This document shows, piece by piece, positions 34,464 through 42,085 of a stretch of 64,000 bases of DNA (position 1 is the first letter of the stretch; each line of letters opens with the position of its first letter). Origin of the DNA: JANWXD01 sp035575135. Its GTDB lineage: Bacteria; Acidobacteriota; Terriglobia; Bryobacterales; Bryobacteraceae. The position numbers were made by a program, and so were the translations under genes. The stretch covers positions 1 through 64,000 of the forward strand of contig DATLYE010000078.1 of NCBI GenBank assembly GCA_035575135.1. Direction: 5' to 3'. The notes below the pieces were generated by a model. It saw only the letters and a list, made by a program, of their open reading frames with translations, did no database searches and had not been told where the DNA came from.

Positions 34464-35132
34464 ATGAACTTCGAGGAGTTGCAAGCCCGCTTGCTCGCCC
34501 TGCTCCGAATGCGGCTCCGCAACGGCGAGATCACCGAGCGGCGGCTGGCACGCCTGACCGGATTTTCACAGCCTCACATACATAATGTGCTGAAAGGGAG
34601 GCGGGTTCTCTCAGTGGAACTGGCGGACGAAATTCTGCGGCGGCTGCGGATCTCGGTGGCGGATCTGATGGGGCCGGGGGAGCCGGGTGCAGGGCGCTTC
34701 GTGGGAGAGGCGACGGCTCCGGTGCTGGAGGGCTGGCTCGGCCCGGGGCTGCCGCTGCCGCGACACCCGAGCGCGGTGGAGCGCTACCCGTTTCCGCGGG
34801 GGCTTCTGGCGGCGGTGGAGGCGCCCGCCGTGGTGCGACTGTCCGCCGATCCGCGCATGCATCGCTCGATCCGGCACAACGATTTGGCGCTGCTCGACCA
34901 CGCCCGCGCCCGCCGGATGCATCCCGAGCCAACGTACCTTTACGTCATCAGCCGGCACGGAGAAGGGCTGATCCGCCGCGTGCGGCGGGAAGGGAACTGG
35001 TTGCTGCTGTTGACGGACGACAGTCTGGAGTCTGCAGGGGCGGAAGAATGCATCTCCCTGTCGGACCGGCACCTGCTGGATGTCGTGCGGGCGCGGGTGA
35101 GCTGGATCGGCCGCACCTTCGAAGAATTCTGA
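34464..35132 (+). CDS. HTH repressor with S24/LexA-like C-terminus lacking the Ser-Lys dyad
   Basis: A 222-aa cI/LexA-like regulator. The N-terminal Cro/cI-type HTH is in ITERRLARLTGFSQPHIHNVLKG (about 23-45). The C-terminal half resembles the S24 fold: HRSIRHNDLALLDHARARR matches the GD-containing segment, and the EGLIRRVRREGNWLLLLTDD strand pair matches the Lys region. The catalytic positions are altered. The usual GDSM reads ADPRM, and the Lys of the LVKRL-type strand is Arg in LIRRV. It is therefore probably not self-cleaving. The start ATG at 34464 follows the operator-rich gap. Confidence 0.75.
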   Translation: MNFEELQARLLALLRMRLRNGEITERRLARLTGFSQPHIHNVLKGRRVLSVELADEILRRLRISVADLMGPGEPGAGRFVGEATAPVLEGWLGPGLPLPRHPSAVERYPFPRGLLAAVEAPAVVRLSADPRMHRSIRHNDLALLDHARARRMHPEPTYLYVISRHGEGLIRRVRREGNWLLLLTDDSLESAGAEECISLSDRHLLDVVRARVSWIGRTFEEF

Positions 35133-35139
35133 ACGGCCT

Positions 35140-36291
35140 TCAGGCCGCCACCGGAGCGCGCCGCCTGGCGGCAACTTCGCGGTAGATGTCTAGCACCTGG
35201 CAGGCTGTGCGTTCCCAGCTGAACTGGCGGGCGCGGCGGCGGCCTCGCTCGATGAGCTCCGCGCGCAGCGATTCGTTGGTGAGTACTTCACGGATGCCGG
35301 CGGCGATGTCGAAAACGTTCTCCGGGTTGACCAGCACGGCCGCGTCGCCGGCCACCTCCGGCAAGGAGCTTACGTTGGAGGTCACCACGGGCGTGCCGCA
35401 GGCCATGGCTTCGAGAGGCGGCAGACCGAAACCCTCGTACAGGGAAGGGAAGACGAAGGCGGCCGCGGTCTTGTAGAAGACTTTCAAGGTGTCCAGCGGC
35501 ACAAACCCGAGAAAGCGCACCACCGCTTCGACGCGCGTCTGGATGACCGCGCGGCGCACGGCGGGGTAGCGCGAGATCTCGTCCCCGATGATGATCAGCC
35601 GCAGGTCGCGGTAAACGGGATGGTCTTCCAGACGGCCGCGCACGACGGCGAAGGCTTCGATCAAACGCGGGATGTTCTTTTGGGGGCGGATAGTCCCGGC
35701 GTACAGCAGAAACGGATAGTCCACCTGATAGCGCTCCAGGACACGCTCGATCTGCTCGGGCGCGGGGGACTCTTCCAGGAACGCGGGGTCCGGGGCGTTA
35801 TAGACCACCGAAATGCGTTCAGAGGGTACTCGAAACAGTTCCTCGATATCCTCCCGCGTGGCGTGGGAGACGGCGATCACGCGCTCGGCACGCAGCAGGC
35901 CGCGCCGGAACTGGTAGCGGCGGAAATTTTTGCGCAAAGTACGCTGCTGGTCAAACAGGAGGCTGCTCATGTCATGGATGGTGACCACATAGGGCGAGGG
36001 CATGGCGATGGAGACCACGTTCAGCGGGATGTGGAACAGGTCGGCGGAGAAGTGGCGCAGGTACCAGGGGAAGGCCAGCTGGTCCAGGGGATCGGTGTCG
36101 CGTCGCTCATAGGGAGCCAGCTCAAAGTTGGGCCCAAGACCGGAGAGTTCGGAGAGATCCTCGGGGTGGGCTACGAGGATGTAGCGGTTCTCCGCGTCGA
36201 GCCGGGAGAGCGCGCTGAGCAGGTTCCGGATGTAGGTGCCGATACCGAAGTCGCGCAGGTGGCGCGTGTCAATGACGATGCGGAGGGGCAT
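35140..36291 (-). CDS. GT4-family glycosyltransferase
   Basis: A 383-aa GT-B glycosyltransferase of family 4. The N-terminal half contains IVIDTRHLRDFGIGTYIRNLL and VVTIHDMSSLLFDQQ. The C-terminal nucleotide-sugar domain has FLLYAGTIRPQKNIPRLIEAF and the GT4 Glu-rich motif PSLYEGFGLPPLEAMACGTPVVTS. It probably transfers a hexose or similar sugar to a lipid or polysaccharide acceptor on the cytoplasmic side. Its ATG begins immediately after the glyA stop (36292), so both are on one transcript. Acceptor and donor are unknown. Confidence 0.88.
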   Translation of the reverse strand: MPLRIVIDTRHLRDFGIGTYIRNLLSALSRLDAENRYILVAHPEDLSELSGLGPNFELAPYERRDTDPLDQLAFPWYLRHFSADLFHIPLNVVSIAMPSPYVVTIHDMSSLLFDQQRTLRKNFRRYQFRRGLLRAERVIAVSHATREDIEELFRVPSERISVVYNAPDPAFLEESPAPEQIERVLERYQVDYPFLLYAGTIRPQKNIPRLIEAFAVVRGRLEDHPVYRDLRLIIIGDEISRYPAVRRAVIQTRVEAVVRFLGFVPLDTLKVFYKTAAAFVFPSLYEGFGLPPLEAMACGTPVVTSNVSSLPEVAGDAAVLVNPENVFDIAAGIREVLTNESLRAELIERGRRRARQFSWERTACQVLDIYREVAARRRAPVAA

Positions 36292-37578
36292 TCATCCGGC
36301 AGCGACGGCCTGCAGTTTCCAGGGATAGAGTGGGAACCGTTCGGTGAGGGCGGCCACACGCTGGCGCACGGCGGCGGCGACCGCTTCCGAGCCGGGATGG
36401 GCGAGCACTTCGGCGATCAGGGAGGCGACCTCGCGCATCTCGGCTTCCCGGAAGCCGCGCGTAGTGACGGCAGGGGAGCCCAGGCGGATGCCGCTCGGGT
36501 TGAGCGGAGGATTGACGTCGAACGGTATGGTGTTCTTGTTCACCGTGATGTGGGCCTGATCCAGAGCGGTTTCGGCATCGCGTCCGCGGATGCCCTTGGC
36601 GAAGACGTCCACCAGGAGCAGATGCGTGTCGGTTCCGCCGGAGACGACGCGGAAGCCGGCTTCCTTGAGCCCCTCGGCCAGCGCCCGGGCGTTGGCGAGG
36701 ACTTGCCGCTGGTACTGGACGAATTCCGGGGTCATGGCCTCGCGGAAGCAGACTGCTTTGGCCGCGATCACGTGCACGAGCGGCCCGCCCTGCACGCCGG
36801 GGAAAACGGTCTTGTCAATGGCGGCAGCGTATTGCGCGCGACAAAGGATCAGTCCGGAGCGGGGTCCTCGCAGGGTCTTGTGGGTCGTCGAGGTCACGAT
36901 GTCGGCCCACTGGCAGGGATTCGGATGCAAGCCCGCGGCGACAAGGCCGGCGAAGTGCGCCATATCCACCAGCAGGATGGCCCCCACCGAATCGGCGATC
37001 TGGCGGAAACGGGCGAAGTCCAGCACGCGCGGGTAGGCGCTGCCGCCGGCGATGATGAGCTTGGGCCGGTGCTGTTCGGCCAGGCGCGCCAGCTCGTCAT
37101 AGTCAATGGTCTCGTCATCCCGGCGCACCCCGTAGGGGATGACCCGGTAGGTTTTGCCGGAGAAGTTCAGGTGGTGGCCGTGGGTGAGGTGTCCGCCGTG
37201 GGACAGGTTCATGCCCAGGATTGTGTCCCCGGGTTGGAGGACGGCGGCGTAGGCCGCCTCATTGGCTTGAGAGCCGGCGTGAGGCTGTACGTTGGCATGC
37301 TCGGCGCCGAACAGCTGTTTGGCGCGCTCCCGGGCCAGCGTTTCCACCATGTCCACGTACTCGCAGCCTCCGTAGTAACGCTTGCCAGGGTAGCCCTCGG
37401 CGTACTTGTTGGTGAAGATGCTGCCGGTGGCCTCGAGCACGGCCTCCGAAGTGAAATTTTCGCTCGCAATGAGCTCCAGGCGGCTGTGCTGGCGCTCCAG
37501 TTCGCCGCGGATGGCGCGCCAGACTTCCGGATCCACTTCGGCCAGCGGCCGCGACATCAAGCGTTGGTGGTCGGTCAT
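36292..37578 (-). CDS. glyA: Serine hydroxymethyltransferase
   Basis: A 428-aa PLP enzyme that interconverts serine and glycine with tetrahydrofolate, the main one-carbon source. The N-terminal segment has RLELIASENFTSEAVLEATGS and NKYAEGYPGKRYYGGCEYVD. The PLP lysine lies in VTSTTHKTLRGPRSGLI. FVQYQRQVLANARALAEGL and DTHLLLVDV are further family marks. The ATG is at 37578, next to a 233-bp gap shared with divergent proS. Length fits the family. The GT4 gene follows without a gap, an odd partner. Confidence 0.96.
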   Translation of the reverse strand: MTDHQRLMSRPLAEVDPEVWRAIRGELERQHSRLELIASENFTSEAVLEATGSIFTNKYAEGYPGKRYYGGCEYVDMVETLARERAKQLFGAEHANVQPHAGSQANEAAYAAVLQPGDTILGMNLSHGGHLTHGHHLNFSGKTYRVIPYGVRRDDETIDYDELARLAEQHRPKLIIAGGSAYPRVLDFARFRQIADSVGAILLVDMAHFAGLVAAGLHPNPCQWADIVTSTTHKTLRGPRSGLILCRAQYAAAIDKTVFPGVQGGPLVHVIAAKAVCFREAMTPEFVQYQRQVLANARALAEGLKEAGFRVVSGGTDTHLLLVDVFAKGIRGRDAETALDQAHITVNKNTIPFDVNPPLNPSGIRLGSPAVTTRGFREAEMREVASLIAEVLAHPGSEAVAAAVRQRVAALTERFPLYPWKLQAVAAG

Positions 37579-37811
37579 CTTGTTCCGGTCTCGGCTGGTT
37601 GCCGGGCGGTGCTACGGGGCGGGATGCATTACGAAGCTCGCTCACACGCCGCGCCGCCGAATTTCCCCGGAAGGCCAATTCTAACATGCTACAATGTGTG
37701 CTTCGTTTCCGCGGCCCGCCACCCGCGTGCGTTTTTGCCGCACCGCGAACCGCAACGCCCGATTCTCGTGCGCAATTCAACCGGCGGCAGGCCGGGCCGC
37801 CTGCGATTAGC

Positions 37812-39533
37812 ATGCACTGGAGCCAGCTGTTCATTCCCACGCTGCGTGAGGCCCCGGCGGACGCCGAGGTGCCTAGCCACCGCCTGCTCGTGCGCGCCGG
37901 CTATATCCGCCAGGTGGCGGCAGGCATTTACAGCTACCTGTTCCTGGCGCAGCGTTCGCTGCTGAAGATCATCCGCATCGTGCGGGAGGAGATGGACGCC
38001 ATCGGCGCGCAGGAGATGCTGCTGCCGGCACTGCACCCGGCCGAGCTATGGCAGGAGTCCGGTCGCTGGGAGCTGATGGGCGACAACATGTTCCGCCTCA
38101 AGGACCGCTTCGGGCGCCCCCTGTGTCTGGGAATGACGCACGAGGAGGTCATGACGGCGATCGCACGCGGGGAACTGCGGAGCTACAAACAGCTTCCGCA
38201 GATCTGGTATCAGATCCAGACGAAGTTTCGCGACGAGCCGCGGCCCAAGTCAGGTCTGCTCCGGGTGCGGCAGTTTCTGATGAAGGATTCCTACTCGTTT
38301 GACCTGGATCCGGCGGGCCTGGATGTCTCCTATGAGAAGCACCGCCGGGCGTACTGCCGGATCTTCGACCGCTGCGGCCTTCAGTACATCGTGGTGGAGG
38401 CCCATTCAGGGGCGATGGGAGGGAGCCAGTCGCACGAATTCATGGTGCCGGCCGAGGCGGGCGAAGACTGGGTGGTCCTCTGCCCGGGCTGCCAGTACGC
38501 GGCCAACCTGGAGAAAGCCCAGTCGGCGCCGAAGCCACCGGACGTTCCGGACCCCGAGGGAGACCTGGAGCCGGAAGAGTTTCACACGCCCGGCCGTAAG
38601 ACGATTGCCGAGGTTTCAGAGTTCACGGGCCTGCCTCCCACCTCCCAGATCAAGAGCCTGGTGATGATCGTGGACGGAGAGCCCGTGCTGGCCCTGCTGC
38701 GGGGCGATCATACCTTGAGCGAGACCAAATTTGCGGAAGCGGTGGGCGGGGCCGAAGTCCGCCCGGCTCACGGCGGAGAGATCCGCGGCTGGTTCGGCGC
38801 CGACGCGGGCTCGCTCGGTCCGGTGGGCGTCAGCGGCATCCGCATCGTAGCGGACCTGGCGCTCGAGGGGCGCCGCAACATGATCTGTGGCGCCAACAAG
38901 GATGACTACCACCTGCGGCACGTCACGCCGGAAGAGGACTTCACGGCCGAGTATCACGACCTGCGGCAGGTGGAGGACGGAGACGCCTGCCTGCGCTGCG
39001 GGGCGCCCCTCGAGCGGAAGAAAACCGTCGAGGTCGGCCACATCTTCAAGCTGGGCTACAAGTACTCCGAATCGATGGGGCTGCGCGTGCTGGACGCCTC
39101 GGGCAAAGAGGTGACCCCGATCATGGGCTCCTACGGGATCGGGATCGAGCGCATCCTGTGCGCGGCGGTCGAGCTCTACCACGACGAAGACGGTATGGCC
39201 CTTCCGGCCCCGATTGCGCCCTTCAGTGTTGTCGTGACGCCGGTGAACCTCGCGGACGAGGGCCATCGCCGGGCAGCCGAGGAGATCTACCGCCGTTGTT
39301 TGGAGCTCAGCCTGGACGTGTTGCTGGACGACCGCGACGAGCGGGCGGGCGTGAAGTTCAAAGACGCGGATCTGATTGGGATTCCCTACCGGATCACGGC
39401 CGGCAGAAAGCTCGCCGAGGGCGTTGTGGAGGTGCAGGAACGGCGCACGCGGCAGAGTTGGGAGGTCCCGGTCGGCGAGGCGGCCTCCGCCGTGGCGGCG
39501 CGTGTGGAAGCCGCCATGAGCCATGGACGCTGA
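37812..39533 (+). CDS. proS: Prolyl-tRNA synthetase, bacterial type with editing insertion
   Basis: A 573-aa class II aminoacyl-tRNA synthetase that charges tRNA-Pro. Motif 1 lies near the N-terminus (PSHRLLVRAGYIRQVAAGIYSYL), motif 2 in QIQTKFRDEPRPKSGLLRVRQF, and motif 3 in GSYGIGIERILCAAVEL. Residues about 220-390 are the YbaK-like editing insertion (EVSEFTGLPPTSQIKSLVMIV). The anticodon-binding domain is at the C-terminus. Length matches E. coli ProRS (572). The ATG at 37812 is where similarity begins, although the frame is open further upstream. A TACAAT box lies at 37690-37695. The aminotransferase gene overlaps its end by 11 nt. Confidence 0.95.
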   Translation: MHWSQLFIPTLREAPADAEVPSHRLLVRAGYIRQVAAGIYSYLFLAQRSLLKIIRIVREEMDAIGAQEMLLPALHPAELWQESGRWELMGDNMFRLKDRFGRPLCLGMTHEEVMTAIARGELRSYKQLPQIWYQIQTKFRDEPRPKSGLLRVRQFLMKDSYSFDLDPAGLDVSYEKHRRAYCRIFDRCGLQYIVVEAHSGAMGGSQSHEFMVPAEAGEDWVVLCPGCQYAANLEKAQSAPKPPDVPDPEGDLEPEEFHTPGRKTIAEVSEFTGLPPTSQIKSLVMIVDGEPVLALLRGDHTLSETKFAEAVGGAEVRPAHGGEIRGWFGADAGSLGPVGVSGIRIVADLALEGRRNMICGANKDDYHLRHVTPEEDFTAEYHDLRQVEDGDACLRCGAPLERKKTVEVGHIFKLGYKYSESMGLRVLDASGKEVTPIMGSYGIGIERILCAAVELYHDEDGMALPAPIAPFSVVVTPVNLADEGHRRAAEEIYRRCLELSLDVLLDDRDERAGVKFKDADLIGIPYRITAGRKLAEGVVEVQERRTRQSWEVPVGEAASAVAARVEAAMSHGR

Positions 39534-40647
39534 CTGGCGGGCGCTGCGCGCGGAATTTCCAGCCCTGGCCCACTGGACGTTTCTGGACACGGCCACCTTC
39601 GGGCAGCTTCCGCGCCGCGCGGTCGAAGCCGTGGTCCGGCACTTCGCGCACCGGGACGAACTGGCGTGCTCAGACTTTCTGGACTGGTTCGATGATGCAG
39701 ACCGCCTGCGCGCGATGATCGGGCGGCTGATCGGTGCGGGCGCAGACGACATTGCCTTCGTTCCCAACGCAGCGACGGCACTGGCCCTGCTTGTTGAGAA
39801 GATCCCCTGGCGGGCCGGAGACCGCGTTGTGACCTTGCGGGACGAGTTTCCCAACAACCTCTACCGCGCGGCGGTGCTGGCCCGGCGAGGCGTGGAGGTG
39901 GTGGAAGCCGGATGGCCGGAGATGCTGAAGGCGCTCGAAGCTCCGGCACGGCTCGTGGTGGTCAGCACGGTGAACTACACGAGCGGGTTTCGGGTTCCGC
40001 TCGACGAGCTGGCGGCCGCGGCGCGCTCCTCCGGTGCGCTGCTCTATGTGGACGGCACGCAGAGCGTGGGTGCATTACGGTTCGACGTACGAGAGATCCG
40101 GCCCGACATGCTGGCCGTGCACGGCTACAAATGGCTGCTCTGCCCGAACGGAGCGGGGTTTATGTACGTGGCTCCCCGGCTGCGGGCTTGGCTGGAACCG
40201 ACAATCGTGGGCTGGCGGAGCCACCGCGAGTGGCGCCGCGTGGATGCATTGCATCACGGCCCTCCGGAGTTCAAGACGGGGGCGGAGAAGTACGAGGGCG
40301 GCATGCTGAGTTTTCCGCTGCTGTACGCCCTGGAAGCCTCGGTGGGGTTGATGCTGGAGGTCGGTCCGCAAGCCATCGAGGAGCGGGTGCTCGAACTGGC
40401 GCGCCGAGTGCGTGACGTGCTCCGCAGGCTGGGTGCGCGGCTGCCGGCCGATGAGGCGCCTCATTACGAATCGCCCGTGGTGGCGGCGAAATTCGAGGGC
40501 CGTGAGGCGGGGTTACTGGCGCGGGCTCTCCGTGACAAACGCGTGCTGGTTTCCGCCCGCCACGGTTTCCTCCGCGTGTCCCCCCATTTTTACAACGACG
40601 AAGACGACATCGCGCGCCTGGAGGAGGAACTGCGGAAGCTCGTGTGA
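39523..40647 (+). CDS. Class V aminotransferase-fold PLP enzyme
   Basis: A 374-aa fold-type I PLP enzyme of the class V aminotransferase/cysteine desulfurase group. The N-terminal FLDTATFGQLPRRAVEAV is typical. The PLP phosphate and ring are bound by DIAFVPNAATALALL and VSTVNYTSGFRVPL. The Asp-containing LLYVDGTQSVGALRFD precedes the Schiff-base lysine in LAVHGYKWLLCPNGAGFMYV. The active-site loop Cys of cysteine desulfurases is not evident, so an aminotransferase, kynureninase-like or lyase role is more likely. It overlaps proS by 11 nt. The substrate is unknown. Confidence 0.83.
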   Translation: MDADWRALRAEFPALAHWTFLDTATFGQLPRRAVEAVVRHFAHRDELACSDFLDWFDDADRLRAMIGRLIGAGADDIAFVPNAATALALLVEKIPWRAGDRVVTLRDEFPNNLYRAAVLARRGVEVVEAGWPEMLKALEAPARLVVVSTVNYTSGFRVPLDELAAAARSSGALLYVDGTQSVGALRFDVREIRPDMLAVHGYKWLLCPNGAGFMYVAPRLRAWLEPTIVGWRSHREWRRVDALHHGPPEFKTGAEKYEGGMLSFPLLYALEASVGLMLEVGPQAIEERVLELARRVRDVLRRLGARLPADEAPHYESPVVAAKFEGREAGLLARALRDKRVLVSARHGFLRVSPHFYNDEDDIARLEEELRKLV

Positions 40648-40687
40648 GCGAGCCGGATCGTATACTCGGAACAGGAGCCGGAGGGGC

Positions 40688-41659
40688 ATGAAGATCGTTT
40701 CGTTACTGCCCAGCGCTACGGAGATCGTGTGTGCGCTGGGTCTCGGTGATGCGCTGGTGGGCGTGACGCACGAGTGCGATTACCCTCCGTTCGTGTCGGA
40801 CCTGCCCAAGGTGACGCGGACGCGCATCCCGGCGGACGTGTCGAGCGGGGAGATTGACCGGATGGTGCGGGAACAACGCCAGTCCGGCCATGCACTGTAT
40901 ACGCTGGATCTGGCCACCCTCGAGAGGCTGGAGCCGGACCTGATCCTCACGCAGGCATTGTGCGGCGTCTGTGCGGTGGCGGAGGAAGAGGTTCAAGCCG
41001 CCGCCTGCCGACTGCCGGGTCGGCCGCGCGTGATCAACCTGGAGCCGCGGCGCTTTGCGGACGTGCTGGCTTCGATCCGCCTGGTGGCGGAGGCAGCCGG
41101 GGTGGACAGCCGCGCCGGGGAGCTGATTGCCCGTCTCGAGTCGCGGGTGGATGCGGTTCGGGACCGCACTCGCCGGGTGCGCTCGCGACGGCGTGTCGCC
41201 TTTCTGGAGTGGCTTGAGCCACCGTTTTGTTCCGGACACTGGACTCCGGAACTGGTGGAGTGGGCGGGAGGCGTGGACGTGCTGGGCCGGGCGGGCCAGC
41301 CTTCGCGAATGGTTGGTTGGGACGAGGTGCTCGCAGGGGAGCCGGAGCTTGTGTTTATCGCCTGCTGCGGTTTCGGCGTGGAACGGACGCTACAAGATGT
41401 AATGCGCCTCAAGGAAGTTCCGGAATGGCGGCGGCTTGCCATTGTGGGCGCGGGCCGGGTGTATGTGACCGACGGCTCGCAATATTTCAGCCGCCCGGGG
41501 CCGCGGCTGGTGGACAGTCTGGAAATTCTGGCCCACGCACTGGACCCGGACCTCCACCCGCTGCCGGAGGGTATGAACTCCCTGGTCGAGGTCAAATGGT
41601 TCCCCTCCGGCGCACGGGCGTCGCGATTGCCGGACTTCGTGACGGTGCGTGTAGAATGA
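40688..41659 (+). CDS. BtuF-like cobalamin/iron-chelate-binding protein without a signal peptide
   Basis: A 323-aa protein of the BtuF/FecB periplasmic-binding fold: IVSLLPSATEIVCALGLGDALVGVTHECDYP at the N-terminus, LEPDLILTQALCGVCAVAEEEV in the first lobe, and VAFLEWLEPPFCSGHWTPELVEWAGG in the second. It starts directly at the fold with no signal peptide, so it should stay in the cytoplasm, as in a known branch annotated as cobalamin-binding proteins. A TATACT box (40661-40666) and GGAGGGG precede the ATG. No ABC permease or ATPase gene is adjacent. A role in corrinoid handling is an inference. Confidence 0.78.
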   Translation: MKIVSLLPSATEIVCALGLGDALVGVTHECDYPPFVSDLPKVTRTRIPADVSSGEIDRMVREQRQSGHALYTLDLATLERLEPDLILTQALCGVCAVAEEEVQAAACRLPGRPRVINLEPRRFADVLASIRLVAEAAGVDSRAGELIARLESRVDAVRDRTRRVRSRRRVAFLEWLEPPFCSGHWTPELVEWAGGVDVLGRAGQPSRMVGWDEVLAGEPELVFIACCGFGVERTLQDVMRLKEVPEWRRLAIVGAGRVYVTDGSQYFSRPGPRLVDSLEILAHALDPDLHPLPEGMNSLVEVKWFPSGARASRLPDFVTVRVE

Positions 41660-41690
41660 AAGTGTCTCATCGCGGTTGAGGCGAGCGCTC

Positions 41691-41963
41691 ATGCGAGCCC
41701 GGATAGTCATTCTCCTCACCACGCTCCTGGCCCTCACGCTGGTGAGCGTCCGCCTTCACCCTGGCGACTTCGAGCGCCCGGTCTGTCACTGCGCGTTGTG
41801 TTCGGCAGCCGACCAGCCCGCTGAGATTGCTCCGGCAGCGGCGCCACTGCGCTTGGAGCCCTGGAGTCCCGCTGCACGCCAGGTGGCTGCACCGGACGTG
41901 TCTGTTCCTGTCAGGGCGTGCGATGCTTGCCGCGCGCCTCCCTTGCCGGGCCACGTTTCCTGA
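41691..41963 (+). CDS. Small exported Cys/His-containing protein, 90 aa
   Basis: A 90-aa protein with a signal sequence (IVILLTTLLALTLVSV), then CHCALC near residues 32-37 and ACDACRAPP near the end. The five Cys and nearby His suggest metal binding or disulfides. It resembles, in size and Cys/RAPP-type ending, the small periplasmic proteins encoded next to metal-uptake or copper-resistance genes, but I cannot name a family. It lies 123 nt upstream of a ZnuD-like TonB receptor and is probably on the same transcript. Confidence 0.55.
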   Translation: MRARIVILLTTLLALTLVSVRLHPGDFERPVCHCALCSAADQPAEIAPAAAPLRLEPWSPAARQVAAPDVSVPVRACDACRAPPLPGHVS

Positions 41964-42085
41964 GGGGTTGGCCGCCGCGCGGCGGCTGGGGAAACAGGCC
42001 CGGGTGCTGGGTACGGAAAGGAGGACTTGCAGACTTGTTTCCGAAGCTCCCGGCACCGGTTAGTCCACCGACAGGGAGGGTGGTT

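Noticed and set aside
41964..42085. Cobalamin riboswitch before the TonB receptor
   Set aside because: The gap follows a BtuF-like gene, but no GCCACTG-type B12 box or matching helices are visible and it is only about 122 bases long.
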